A DNA stretch of 14,061 nt, from contig JBEPTZ010000116.1 of the NCBI GenBank assembly GCA_041691815.1, positions 1-14,061 of the forward strand. Reading direction: 5' to 3'. Made by a program: the position numbers and the translations under genes. Source of the stretch: 70-18 sp041691815. Its GTDB lineage: Bacteria; Pseudomonadota; Alphaproteobacteria; Acetobacterales; Acetobacteraceae. Of the stretch, positions 5,235 to 11,907 are shown piece by piece; positions within the stretch are counted from its first letter, which is position 1, and each line of letters starts with the position of its first letter. The notes beneath the pieces are model-generated. The model saw only the letters and a list, made by a program, of their open reading frames with translations. It had not been told where the DNA came from and ran no database searches.

Positions 5235-7421
5235 ATGACTGACTACCTCGACCGCCTCAACCCCGAGCAGCGCGACGCCGTGCTGGCGGTCGATGGTCCG
5301 GTGTTGGTGCTGGCCGGCGCCGGCACCGGCAAAACCCGGGTGCTGACCACCCGGTTCGCCCATATCCTGCTGACCAAGCGCGCCTGGCCCAGCCAGGTGC
5401 TGGCCGTCACCTTCACCAACAAGGCGGCGCGTGAGATGCGCGAGCGGGTGGCGGCGATGCTCGGCAGCCCGGCCGAGGGCCTGTGGCTCGGCACCTTCCA
5501 TGCGCTGTGTGCCCGCATGCTGCGCCGGCATGCGCCGCTGGTCGGCCTCACCAGCAGCTTCAACATTCTCGATACCGACGACCAGTTGCGCCTGTTGAAG
5601 CAGGTGATGGCGGCGGAGAACATCGACCCCAAGCGCTTCGCGCCGCAGGCGATGATGGCGATCATCCAGCGCTGGAAGGATCGCGGCCTCACCCCCGCCC
5701 GCATCACCCCCACCGAGGACAGCGACTTCGCCAATGGCCGGGCGCGGGCGATCTACGCCGCCTACCAGCAGCGCCTGGTGACGCTGAACACCGCCGATTT
5801 CGGCGACCTGCTGCTGTATGTCACCGAGATATTGCGCGACCATCCGGACGTGCTGGCGCAGTATCACCGCAGTTTCCGCTACATCCTGGTCGACGAGTAC
5901 CAGGACACCAACCTGGTGCAGTATCTCTGGCTGCGTCTGCTGGCGCAGGAGCACAAGAACATCTGCTGCGTCGGCGACGACGACCAGTCGATCTATTCCT
6001 GGCGCGGCGCCGAGGTGGAAAACATCCTGCGCTTCGAGCGCGATTTCCCCGGTGCCAAGGTGATCAAGCTGGAGCGCAACTACCGCTCCACCGCGCCGAT
6101 CCTGGCCGCCGCCGCCGGCCTGATCGCCCATAACCAGGGCCGCCTCGGCAAAACCCTGCGCTCCGGCCTCAACGACGCCCAGGGCGAGCGCGTCGCCGTG
6201 GTCGGGCTGTGGGATTCCGACGAGGAGGCGCGCATGGTCGGCGACCGCATCGACCGCCTGCGCCGCGACGGCGAGAGCCTGTCCGAGATGGCCGTCCTGG
6301 TCCGCGCCGGCTTCCAGACCCGCGCCTTCGAGGAGCGGCTGATCACCCTCGGCATACCGTATCGCGTGGTCGGCGGCCTGCGGTTCTACGAGCGCGCCGA
6401 AATCCGCGACGCCATCGCCTATGCCCGCGTGCTGCACCAGCCGGCCGACGACCTGGCGTTCGAGCGCATCGTCAACCTGCCCCGCCGCGGCGTCGGCGAG
6501 CAGGCGTTGCGCGCGATGCACGACCGCGCCCGCACCGCCGAAATCCCGCTCACCGAGGCCGCAATGCAGCTGGTCGAGGAAGGCGCGTTGCGCGGCAAGA
6601 CCCGCGAGGCGGTCGGCGACCTGCTGCGCGGTTTCGAGCGCTGGCGCGGGCAACTGGACCGCGACGGCCATGTGCTGACGCTGCAGACCATGCTCGACGA
6701 AAGCGGCTACACGCTGATGTGGCAGAACGACAAATCACCGGACGCCCCGGGACGCCTGGAGAACCTCAAGGAACTGATCCGCGCGCTGGCCGATTTCGAC
6801 ACATTGGCCGGCTTCCTCGACCATGTCTCGCTGGTGATGGAGAACGAGGAAAACCAGTCCGCCGACCGCTGCTCGCTGATGACCCTGCACGCCGCCAAGG
6901 GGTTGGAATTCGACACCGTGTTCCTGCCCGGCTGGGAGGAAGGCCTGTTCCCCAGCCAGCGCACCATGGACGAGAGCGGCACCAAGGGCCTGGAGGAGGA
7001 ACGACGGCTGGCCTATGTCGGCCTCACCCGCGCCCGCCGCCGCGCCATCATCAGCCACGCCGCCAACCGCCGCATCTACGCCAACTGGACCAGCAGCATC
7101 CCCAGCCGCTTCATCGACGAACTGCCCGAAGCCGTGGTGGAACGCAGCGGTTCGGCGGCGCTGCAACGCGACCAGCGCCTCTCCGCGCCGGTGTTCTCCG
7201 GCGCCTTCCCGGTCACCGCCCGCCGCCCGAAAACCATCGAAGCGTGGGAGCAGCCGGCCCGCCCGGCCCGCGCCGAGCGCATCCCGGTCGGCACCCGCGT
7301 CTTCCACCAGAAATTCGGCTACGGCACCGTCACCGCGACGGACGACGACAAGCTCGACATCGCCTTCGAGAAAGCCGGCGACAAGCGGGTGCTGGATCGT
7401 TTCGTCGAGCGCACGCCATGA
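5235..7421 (+). CDS. pcrA/uvrD: UvrD/PcrA-type superfamily 1A DNA helicase
   Basis: A 728-residue ATP-dependent 3'-5' DNA helicase acting in nucleotide-excision and mismatch repair and in clearing proteins from DNA. All SF1A motifs are intact: Q-motif LNPEQRDAV (8-16), Walker A AGAGTGKT (27-34), Ia TFTNKAAREM (59-68), Ib GTFHALCARM (86-95), II VDEYQDT (219-225), III GDDDQSIYSWRGA (247-259), IV LERNYRST (279-286), V TLHAAKGLEFDTVF (550-563) and VI EERRLAYVGLTRA (588-600). The last ~45 residues (IPVGTRVFHQKFGYGTV onward) form the Tudor-like RNA-polymerase-binding domain of PcrA/UvrD. Length is normal. ATG at 5235 is chosen because the Q-motif follows at once. No clear Shine-Dalgarno is visible, and the composite repeat abuts the start codon. 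The stop overlaps the prmA start (ATGA). Confidence 0.96.
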   Translation: MTDYLDRLNPEQRDAVLAVDGPVLVLAGAGTGKTRVLTTRFAHILLTKRAWPSQVLAVTFTNKAAREMRERVAAMLGSPAEGLWLGTFHALCARMLRRHAPLVGLTSSFNILDTDDQLRLLKQVMAAENIDPKRFAPQAMMAIIQRWKDRGLTPARITPTEDSDFANGRARAIYAAYQQRLVTLNTADFGDLLLYVTEILRDHPDVLAQYHRSFRYILVDEYQDTNLVQYLWLRLLAQEHKNICCVGDDDQSIYSWRGAEVENILRFERDFPGAKVIKLERNYRSTAPILAAAAGLIAHNQGRLGKTLRSGLNDAQGERVAVVGLWDSDEEARMVGDRIDRLRRDGESLSEMAVLVRAGFQTRAFEERLITLGIPYRVVGGLRFYERAEIRDAIAYARVLHQPADDLAFERIVNLPRRGVGEQALRAMHDRARTAEIPLTEAAMQLVEEGALRGKTREAVGDLLRGFERWRGQLDRDGHVLTLQTMLDESGYTLMWQNDKSPDAPGRLENLKELIRALADFDTLAGFLDHVSLVMENEENQSADRCSLMTLHAAKGLEFDTVFLPGWEEGLFPSQRTMDESGTKGLEEERRLAYVGLTRARRRAIISHAANRRIYANWTSSIPSRFIDELPEAVVERSGSAALQRDQRLSAPVFSGAFPVTARRPKTIEAWEQPARPARAERIPVGTRVFHQKFGYGTVTATDDDKLDIAFEKAGDKRVLDRFVERTP

Positions 7422-8332
7422 AACCCACCGGCGCCAAACATTTGCGCCATGCGACGCAGTTGGAAACCGTCACCGTGGTGGTGCCGGAAGACGCGCTGGA
7501 AGCCTACGAGGCGGCACTGGCCGAAGCTTGCGGCACGGTCGGCTTCTTCAAGGACGACGACACCGGGCTGTGGCATGTCGAAGGCGTCAAGGACCAGGGC
7601 GCCCACGAACCAGCCCTCGCCGCCGGGCTGGCGATCGCCGCCGTGGTCACCGGCCACACCGCCGCCCTCACCCGCCGCACCACCGAGTCCGAGGGCTGGC
7701 TGGCCCGCACCTACCAGGCGTTCCCGGAACAACTGGTCGGCCGCCGTTTTGCCATTCGCGGCACCCATCTGTCGGGACCGACCGCACCCGGCCGGATCAC
7801 GCTGGTGCTGGACGCGGCGATCGCGTTCGGCTCCGGCGAGCATGGCTCGACCCGGGGGTGCCTCCGTGCATTCGAATGCATGAGCAAGCGTCGGATCCGT
7901 CCGCGGCGCATCCTGGACCTCGGCACCGGCACCGGAATCCTCGCCATGGCGGCCGGAAAAACCCTGAAACGGCACGTTTTCGCCACTGATATCGAGCCCT
8001 GGTCGGTGAGAACCGCGGCAAAAAACGCCAGATTGAACGGTCTTTCCCACTTGCTGCGGTTCCGCCGCGCCGATGGCTGGACGGCGCCGGCGGTGCGCGG
8101 GCCGTATGATCTGGTGTTCGCCAACATTCTGGCGCGGCCGCTGTGCCTGATGGCGCGGCATCTGGCGGCCAATCTGGCGCCCGGTGGGCGGGCGATCCTG
8201 GCCGGGCTACTGGACAGCCAGGCGAACTGGGTATTGGCCGCGCATCGGCGGCAAGGTCTTGTTCTGCAAGCAAAAAAACACGAGGGTCAATGGACGACCC
8301 TCGTGCTTCAAAAGCCTGCCCATGCTGCCTGA
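7418..8332 (+). CDS. prmA: Ribosomal protein L11 methyltransferase
   Basis: A 304-residue cytoplasmic SAM-dependent methyltransferase that trimethylates ribosomal protein L11. The N-terminal L11-recognition domain spans about 15-110. The catalytic Rossmann domain follows, with AFGSGEHGSTRGCL (136-149, the PrmA AFGTGxHxTT motif), ILDLGTGTGILAMAA (165-179, SAM-binding motif I), ATDIEPWSV (189-197, acidic SAM-ribose contact) and FANILARPL (234-242, motif IV, PrmA type). The ATG overlaps the helicase stop by 4 bp, so translational coupling is likely. The final ~20 codons carry, on the opposite strand, the intrinsic terminator of the convergent DUF1127 gene, yet the protein tail (GQWTTLVLQ) still looks like a normal PrmA C-terminus. 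Confidence 0.94.
   Translation: MKPTGAKHLRHATQLETVTVVVPEDALEAYEAALAEACGTVGFFKDDDTGLWHVEGVKDQGAHEPALAAGLAIAAVVTGHTAALTRRTTESEGWLARTYQAFPEQLVGRRFAIRGTHLSGPTAPGRITLVLDAAIAFGSGEHGSTRGCLRAFECMSKRRIRPRRILDLGTGTGILAMAAGKTLKRHVFATDIEPWSVRTAAKNARLNGLSHLLRFRRADGWTAPAVRGPYDLVFANILARPLCLMARHLAANLAPGGRAILAGLLDSQANWVLAAHRRQGLVLQAKKHEGQWTTLVLQKPAHAA
8272..8305 (-). terminator. Rho-independent terminator of the DUF1127 gene, inside prmA
   Basis: On the - strand, CACGAGGGTC (from 8305 to 8296) pairs perfectly with GACCCTCGTG (from 8288 to 8279) around a 7-base loop. It is followed at once by seven T residues (8278-8272). This is a textbook intrinsic terminator placed 31 bp beyond the DUF1127 stop codon. It lies wholly within the last 20 codons of prmA on the other strand. 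The + strand copy of the hairpin has the A run on its 5' side and only CTTC after it, so it should not terminate prmA transcripts efficiently. Confidence 0.85.
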
Positions 8333-8336
8333 CCGA

Positions 8337-8678
8337 TCAGGCGGCGTGGAAGTTACGGCTCGCGGTGCGGGCCTGCGGGTGCGAGCGGTGGCCGCCCAGC
8401 CGCGAGGCAACGAAGTCGGCATCGAACACCATCGGCAGCTCGGCGCGGGTCAGGCCGATATCGGCCAGCTCATGCGGCGACAGCGAGTACAGCTCGTTGA
8501 TCACCGCGCGGCGATGCGGGATTTCGAGAATATAGGCCACGGCCTTGGAAATACGCGCGAACAGGCCGGGGCGGCTGGACTCGACAACCGGCATCTCGAC
8601 TTCGGCGTCGTTGAAGTAATGGCCGATGCTGTTCGGCATCATGCGGGCCATGTCTTCCTTGGCGATACGAGTAGACAT
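8337..8678 (-). CDS. DUF1127 domain-containing small protein
   Basis: A 113-residue protein with the DUF1127 (YjiS-like) core at about 55-92: HRRAVINELYSLSPHELADI followed by GLTRAEL and a DADFVASR stretch. Residues 1-54 are an N-terminal extension absent from the ~50-residue minimal DUF1127 proteins. The C-terminal 20 residues are His/Arg-rich. Some alphaproteobacterial members of this family bind RNA or affect stress and phosphate responses; the role of this one is unknown. ATG at 8678 has AGGA about 10 bases upstream. The gene has its own intrinsic terminator and stands alone between two + strand genes, so it is a monocistronic unit. A weak - strand -10-like CTATGT (8761-8756) lies in the gap, but its -35 is poor. 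Confidence 0.88.
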   Translation of the reverse strand: MSTRIAKEDMARMMPNSIGHYFNDAEVEMPVVESSRPGLFARISKAVAYILEIPHRRAVINELYSLSPHELADIGLTRAELPMVFDADFVASRLGGHRSHPQARTASRNFHAA

Positions 8679-8803
8679 TGTGGTGATATCCTGGTTCAGG
8701 CCGTGGCGGGCGGGAAGCGCTCTTGTTCCTCGTCACGCGGTCTTTGTGCAACGCAACATAGTCATTCCGATTCTGGCTGGAAGCCCCGCCCTGCCCACTC
8801 TGA

Positions 8804-8839
8804 CATGCGTTTGACGCATGAATTGCGCCGTAGCTATGC
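8804..8839 (+). promoter_or_regulatory. Sigma-70-type promoter with overlapping palindrome upstream of aminopeptidase P
   Basis: A -35 box TTGACG (8811-8816) is followed after 17 bases by a -10-like CTATGC (8834-8839), placing the transcript start near 8846 and leaving a leader of about 27 bases. The -35 box lies in a perfect interrupted palindrome, CATGCGT (8804-8810) and ACGCATG (8814-8820) around TTG. A repressor bound there would block RNA polymerase. The promoter is supported by its box sequence and spacing; the operator role is inference. Confidence 0.5.
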
Positions 8840-8872
8840 GCCCACCTCCAAGCTGCCGTGAAGGTTCCGAGC

Positions 8873-10636
8873 ATGTCCGCATCCCGTTTGTCCCGCCTGC
8901 GCGAAATTCTGGTCCAGAACGGCCTCGACGGCCTGCTGGTGCCGCGTGCAGATGAACATTTGGGCGAATATGTGCCCGGCAATGCCGAAAGATTGGCATG
9001 GCTGACCGGCTTTACCGGCAGTGCCGGATTGGCGGTGGTGCTCGCCGATCACGCCGCCGTGTTCACCGACGGCCGCTATGTGCTTCAACTTGCGGCTCAA
9101 ACCGACCCCGCCCTGTGGCAGCGCCGCCACATCACCGAGCAGCCGGCGCCGGCCTGGCTGGCCGAACACGCGCCCAAAGGCCGCATCGGCTACGATCCGC
9201 TGCTGTTCAGCGAGGATGCGCTGGCCCGCTTCACCGAGGCCGGCGTGACCCTGGTGGCCACCGAGGGCAACCTGGTCGATGCCGCCTGGACCGACCGGCC
9301 GGGGCCGCCGATGGCCGCAGCCGTGCCGCATGCACTGGACTATGCCGGCGAGGACTCGGCCGACAAGCGCGAGCGGATCGCCGCCGGGCTGCGCGCCGAC
9401 CAGCAGGATGCGGCGGTGCTGACCGATCCCGCCTCAATCGCCTGGCTGCTGAATATTCGCGGCGCGGACGTGCCGTTCACCCCGTTCGCGCTCGGTTTCG
9501 CGCTGATCCATGCCGATGCCGGCTGCGAGTTGTTCATGGCGCCGCAGAAAATCCCCCAGGCGACGCGCGACTGGCTGGGCAATGCCGTCTCGGTGCAGCC
9601 GCGCGACGCGCTACCGGGGGCGCTGGCGCGTCTCACCGGCAAGCGGGTGCGGGTGGATGCCGCCGGCGCGCCGGCCTGGTTCGCGCAGCAACTGCGCAGC
9701 GTCGGCGCCACCGTGGTGGCCGGGATGGACCCGTGCCTGCTGCCCAAGGCGAGCAAGAATGCGGTGGAGCGCCAGGGCGCGCGCAACGCCCATGCCCGCG
9801 ACGCGGTGGCGGTATGCCGCTTCCTGCACTGGCTGGAGGACGCCGCCGGGCGGCAGAGCGAGTTGTCGGCGGCCGCCCGTCTGCTGGCGCTGCGCGGCGA
9901 GGTGGCGCGGTTTCGCGGCGAGAGTTTCCCGGCGATTTCCGGCGCCGGGCCGAACGGGGCGGTGATCCATTACCGGGTCAGCGCGGAAAGCAACCGGGCG
10001 ATCGGCGCCAACGAGTTGTATCTGATCGATTCCGGCGGCCAGTTCGAGGACGGCACCACCGACATCACCCGCACCATCTGGACCGGACCGGACACCCCGT
10101 CGGCGGAAATCCGCGACCGGGTGACGCGGGTGATGAAGGGCCATATCGCGCTGGCCACGCTGGTGTTTCCGCAAGGTGTGGCCGGTGCGCATATCGACGG
10201 CTTCGCCCGCCAGGCGCTGTGGCAGGCGGGGCTCGATTACGACCACGGCACCGGGCACGGCGTCGGCAGCTATCTGTCGGTGCATGAGGGGCCGGTGAGC
10301 CTGTCGCGCGCGGCGCGGCCGGTGCCGCTGGCGGAAGGCATGATCCTGTCCAACGAGCCGGGCTACTATCTGCCCGGCGCGTATGGCGTGCGGCTGGAGA
10401 ATCTGCTGCTGGTGCAGCAGGCGGCGCTGCCGGCGGCCACCCGCCCGTTCCTCAGCTTCGAGACGCTGACCCTGGCGCCGTTCGACCGGCGATTGATCGA
10501 CACCGCTCTGCTGACCGCGGCCGAACGCCGCTGGCTGGACGCCTATCACGCGCGGGTGCTGGCCGAAATCGGGCCGCAGCTGCCGGCGGCGACCGAGGCC
10601 TGGCTGGAGCGGTGCTGCGCGCCGCTGGCCGGGTGA
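8873..10636 (+). CDS. pepP: Xaa-Pro aminopeptidase (aminopeptidase P family, M24B)
   Basis: A 587-residue dinuclear-metal peptidase removing N-terminal residues that precede proline, probably cytoplasmic because no signal peptide is seen. It has the long aminopeptidase P layout: two creatinase-like N-terminal domains (about 1-300), the M24 'pita-bread' catalytic domain (about 305-520) and a short C-terminal M24_C domain. All five metal ligands are present: D386 (LIDSGGQ), D397 (TTDITRT), H462 (HGTGHGVGS), E495 (LSNEPGYY) and E509 (VRLENLL). The proton-shuttle His also appears present at 366 (VIHYR). The start is ATG at 8873 because AAGG sits 8 bases upstream. A GTG five codons earlier is in frame but overlaps poorly with any ribosome binding site. 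A promoter lies just upstream, so it is likely transcribed on its own. Confidence 0.95.
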   Translation: MSASRLSRLREILVQNGLDGLLVPRADEHLGEYVPGNAERLAWLTGFTGSAGLAVVLADHAAVFTDGRYVLQLAAQTDPALWQRRHITEQPAPAWLAEHAPKGRIGYDPLLFSEDALARFTEAGVTLVATEGNLVDAAWTDRPGPPMAAAVPHALDYAGEDSADKRERIAAGLRADQQDAAVLTDPASIAWLLNIRGADVPFTPFALGFALIHADAGCELFMAPQKIPQATRDWLGNAVSVQPRDALPGALARLTGKRVRVDAAGAPAWFAQQLRSVGATVVAGMDPCLLPKASKNAVERQGARNAHARDAVAVCRFLHWLEDAAGRQSELSAAARLLALRGEVARFRGESFPAISGAGPNGAVIHYRVSAESNRAIGANELYLIDSGGQFEDGTTDITRTIWTGPDTPSAEIRDRVTRVMKGHIALATLVFPQGVAGAHIDGFARQALWQAGLDYDHGTGHGVGSYLSVHEGPVSLSRAARPVPLAEGMILSNEPGYYLPGAYGVRLENLLLVQQAALPAATRPFLSFETLTLAPFDRRLIDTALLTAAERRWLDAYHARVLAEIGPQLPAATEAWLERCCAPLAG

Positions 10637-10670
10637 TCGGGCGGATTCGGGAATGTTTCGGGCAGCCGCA

Positions 10671-10698
10671 TGAAAGACTGGCCATATTAACACTTTCA
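10671..10698. repeat. Interrupted inverted repeat upstream of the small hypothetical gene
   Basis: TGAAAG (10671-10676) and CTTTCA (10693-10698) are perfect inverted arms 16 bases apart. They flank an AT-rich CATATTAA that could act as a -10 box. No good -35 is visible. It lies between the pepP stop and the next gene, so it could be an operator or promoter element. The arms are short and chance occurrence is possible. Confidence 0.25.
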
Positions 10699-10753
10699 GC
10701 CGCGATTCATGGGATGTTTACCCCTGGTCCGAGTCGGGAACTTGGGGGACGAC

Positions 10754-11074
10754 ATGCTGGATTTCAGCGAATTGCGGCAGCTCACCAGTTGGTGCCGGGC
10801 GCGCCGGGTGCAGTGGCAACCGGGGGTGGCCGATGACGGCTGCCCGGCGGTGCTGCTGCTGGCCCGCCACGGCATGATGCTGCTGCCGGATGACGGCGAA
10901 TGGCGGCTGCTGGACGGCGCCGGCCGGGTGATCGCCGCGGCCTCCGGGCTCAGCGAGCTGCTCGATGCGCTGGATGCCGGGCTCGGCGAGCCGGAGGCGC
11001 TGCTGTCGAGCGAAGCAGTGGGCCGGCCGGCTGACCCGGTGGGGGCGGTGCTGGCGGCCGGTTGGGCCGGATAG
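10754..11074 (+). CDS. Small hypothetical protein
   Basis: A 106-residue protein of no family I recognise. It starts MLDFSELRQLTSWCRAR, has a central hydrophobic/beta-like stretch (AVLLLARHGMMLLPDDGEWR, about 27-46) and a Leu/Ala-rich helix near 60-75, and ends in an Ala/Gly-rich tail. There is no signal peptide or membrane segment. ATG at 10754 was chosen because GGGGGA lies 4 bases upstream. An ATG at 10709 is in frame but has no ribosome binding site. Codon use matches the neighbours, which supports real coding. It follows pepP by 117 bp on the same strand and converges on the dehalogenase-like gene with a 27-bp gap. Confidence 0.65.
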   Translation: MLDFSELRQLTSWCRARRVQWQPGVADDGCPAVLLLARHGMMLLPDDGEWRLLDGAGRVIAAASGLSELLDALDAGLGEPEALLSSEAVGRPADPVGAVLAAGWAG

Positions 11075-11101
11075 CGCGCATTCCCGGCGCCTGAAGCGGT
11101 T

Positions 11102-11827
11102 TCAGCAGCCCATGCGGTTGGCGAGGTCGTTGATATCGGCGGCAACGATGTCCCAGGCCTGATCGGCGGCGAAGTCGCGCCGCTGCAGCGGGCCGTATTC
11201 GGTGGGGCGAGGGAAGAACGCGGTGGCCAGGCCGCAGGCGCGCGCGGCGTGCAGGTCGGCGTTATGGGCGGCGGCCATCATCACCTGCGCCGGCTGCAGC
11301 CCCAGCAGCGCGGCGGCGCCGAGATAGGTCTCGGGGTCCGGCTTGTAGTGGCGGAACAGCTCGGTGGAGCAGATCATGTCCCACGGCAGGCCGGCCGCCT
11401 TGGCCATGTTGACCAGCAGCGCCACATTGCCGTTGGACAGCGGCGCGATGATGTAGCGGCGGCGCAGCCGGGTGAGGCCGGGCACCGAATCCGACCACGG
11501 CAGCAGCCGGTGCCAGCCGCGGTTGATGTGGTCGAGATCGGCGTCCGACAGGCCGGTGATGCCGAATTCCACCACCAGCCGTTCCAGCGTGGCGCGGTGC
11601 AGATCGTCCAGGATGGTCCACGGCGCCCGGCCCTGACGCACCAGCTGCATCGACGGCGCATAGGCGGCGCGCCAGGCATCAACCAGCCCGGCCCAGTCGG
11701 TGGCGAGGCCACGCCCGGCGCTCCAGCTGGTGAGGTCGGCGATCAGGCTGGCGCGCCAGTCCACCACGGTACCGAAGGTATCGAACAGGATCGCCTTGAT
11801 GCCGGCGGGCGGGGGAGACGTTTGCAT
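11102..11827 (-). CDS. Type II haloacid dehalogenase-like hydrolase (HAD superfamily)
   Basis: A 241-residue HAD hydrolase of the L-2-haloacid dehalogenase type. Visible motifs are motif I LFDTFGTVVDWR (nucleophile D16, T20), motif II APLSNGN (S131-N132), motif III HYKPDPETY (K162) and motif IV MAAAHNADLHAA (N189, D191). The layout matches (S)-2-haloacid dehalogenases, which replace a halogen by hydroxyl through an aspartyl-ester intermediate. Many genes with this signature have no proven dehalogenase activity, so the substrate is open. The ATG at 11827 is preceded only by a GC-rich sequence without a clear ribosome binding site. The gene lies 45 bp downstream of the AsmA-like gene on the same strand and may be co-transcribed with it. 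Confidence 0.88.
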   Translation of the reverse strand: MQTSPPPAGIKAILFDTFGTVVDWRASLIADLTSWSAGRGLATDWAGLVDAWRAAYAPSMQLVRQGRAPWTILDDLHRATLERLVVEFGITGLSDADLDHINRGWHRLLPWSDSVPGLTRLRRRYIIAPLSNGNVALLVNMAKAAGLPWDMICSTELFRHYKPDPETYLGAAALLGLQPAQVMMAAAHNADLHAARACGLATAFFPRPTEYGPLQRRDFAADQAWDIVAADINDLANRMGC

Positions 11828-11842
11828 CGGCGCAGCATTGCC

Positions 11843-11907
11843 GCCGCCGTGCGGCCGCGCAAGAGCCGCCGCTCAACCGTCGGACGGAATGCCGCCGTGC
11901 GGCCGCG
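11843..11907. repeat. 17-bp direct repeat at the AsmA-like / HAD gene junction
   Basis: GCCGCCGTGCGGCCGCG occurs perfectly twice on the + strand, at 11843-11859 (between the two genes) and 11891-11907 (in the last codons of the AsmA-like gene), 48 bp apart. The unit is nearly all G/C, so it may be slippage-derived or a coincidence of base composition. No function is evident. Confidence 0.5.

Noticed and set aside
5060..5242. 60-codon + strand frame across the composite repeat (starts MHVAIPSGSK).
   Set aside because: Its codons are dictated by the hairpin arms, it overlaps the helicase start, and it has no recognisable protein features.
5133..6671. 512-codon - strand open frame antisense to the helicase.
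   Set aside because: The + strand has every SF1A helicase motif intact; the antisense product is a Gly/Ala/Val/Asp-rich shadow.
7867..7880. 14-bp perfect palindrome TGCATTCGAATGCA inside prmA.
   Set aside because: It lies within the coding region far from any start and is single; a chance occurrence is the simplest reading.
7920..8070. Slightly more A-rich stretch with rare AGA codons in the prmA catalytic domain, considered as a sign of recombination.
   Set aside because: The protein motifs remain typical and continuous across it, and the shift is too small to support transfer by eye.
8250..8280. Similarity of GGCAAGGTCTT...AAGCAAAAAAAC in prmA to the left arm of the composite repeat (5089-5129), considered as a second degraded copy.
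   Set aside because: The shared pieces are short and separated, the A run is explained by the opposite-strand terminator, and the encoded PrmA tail looks native.
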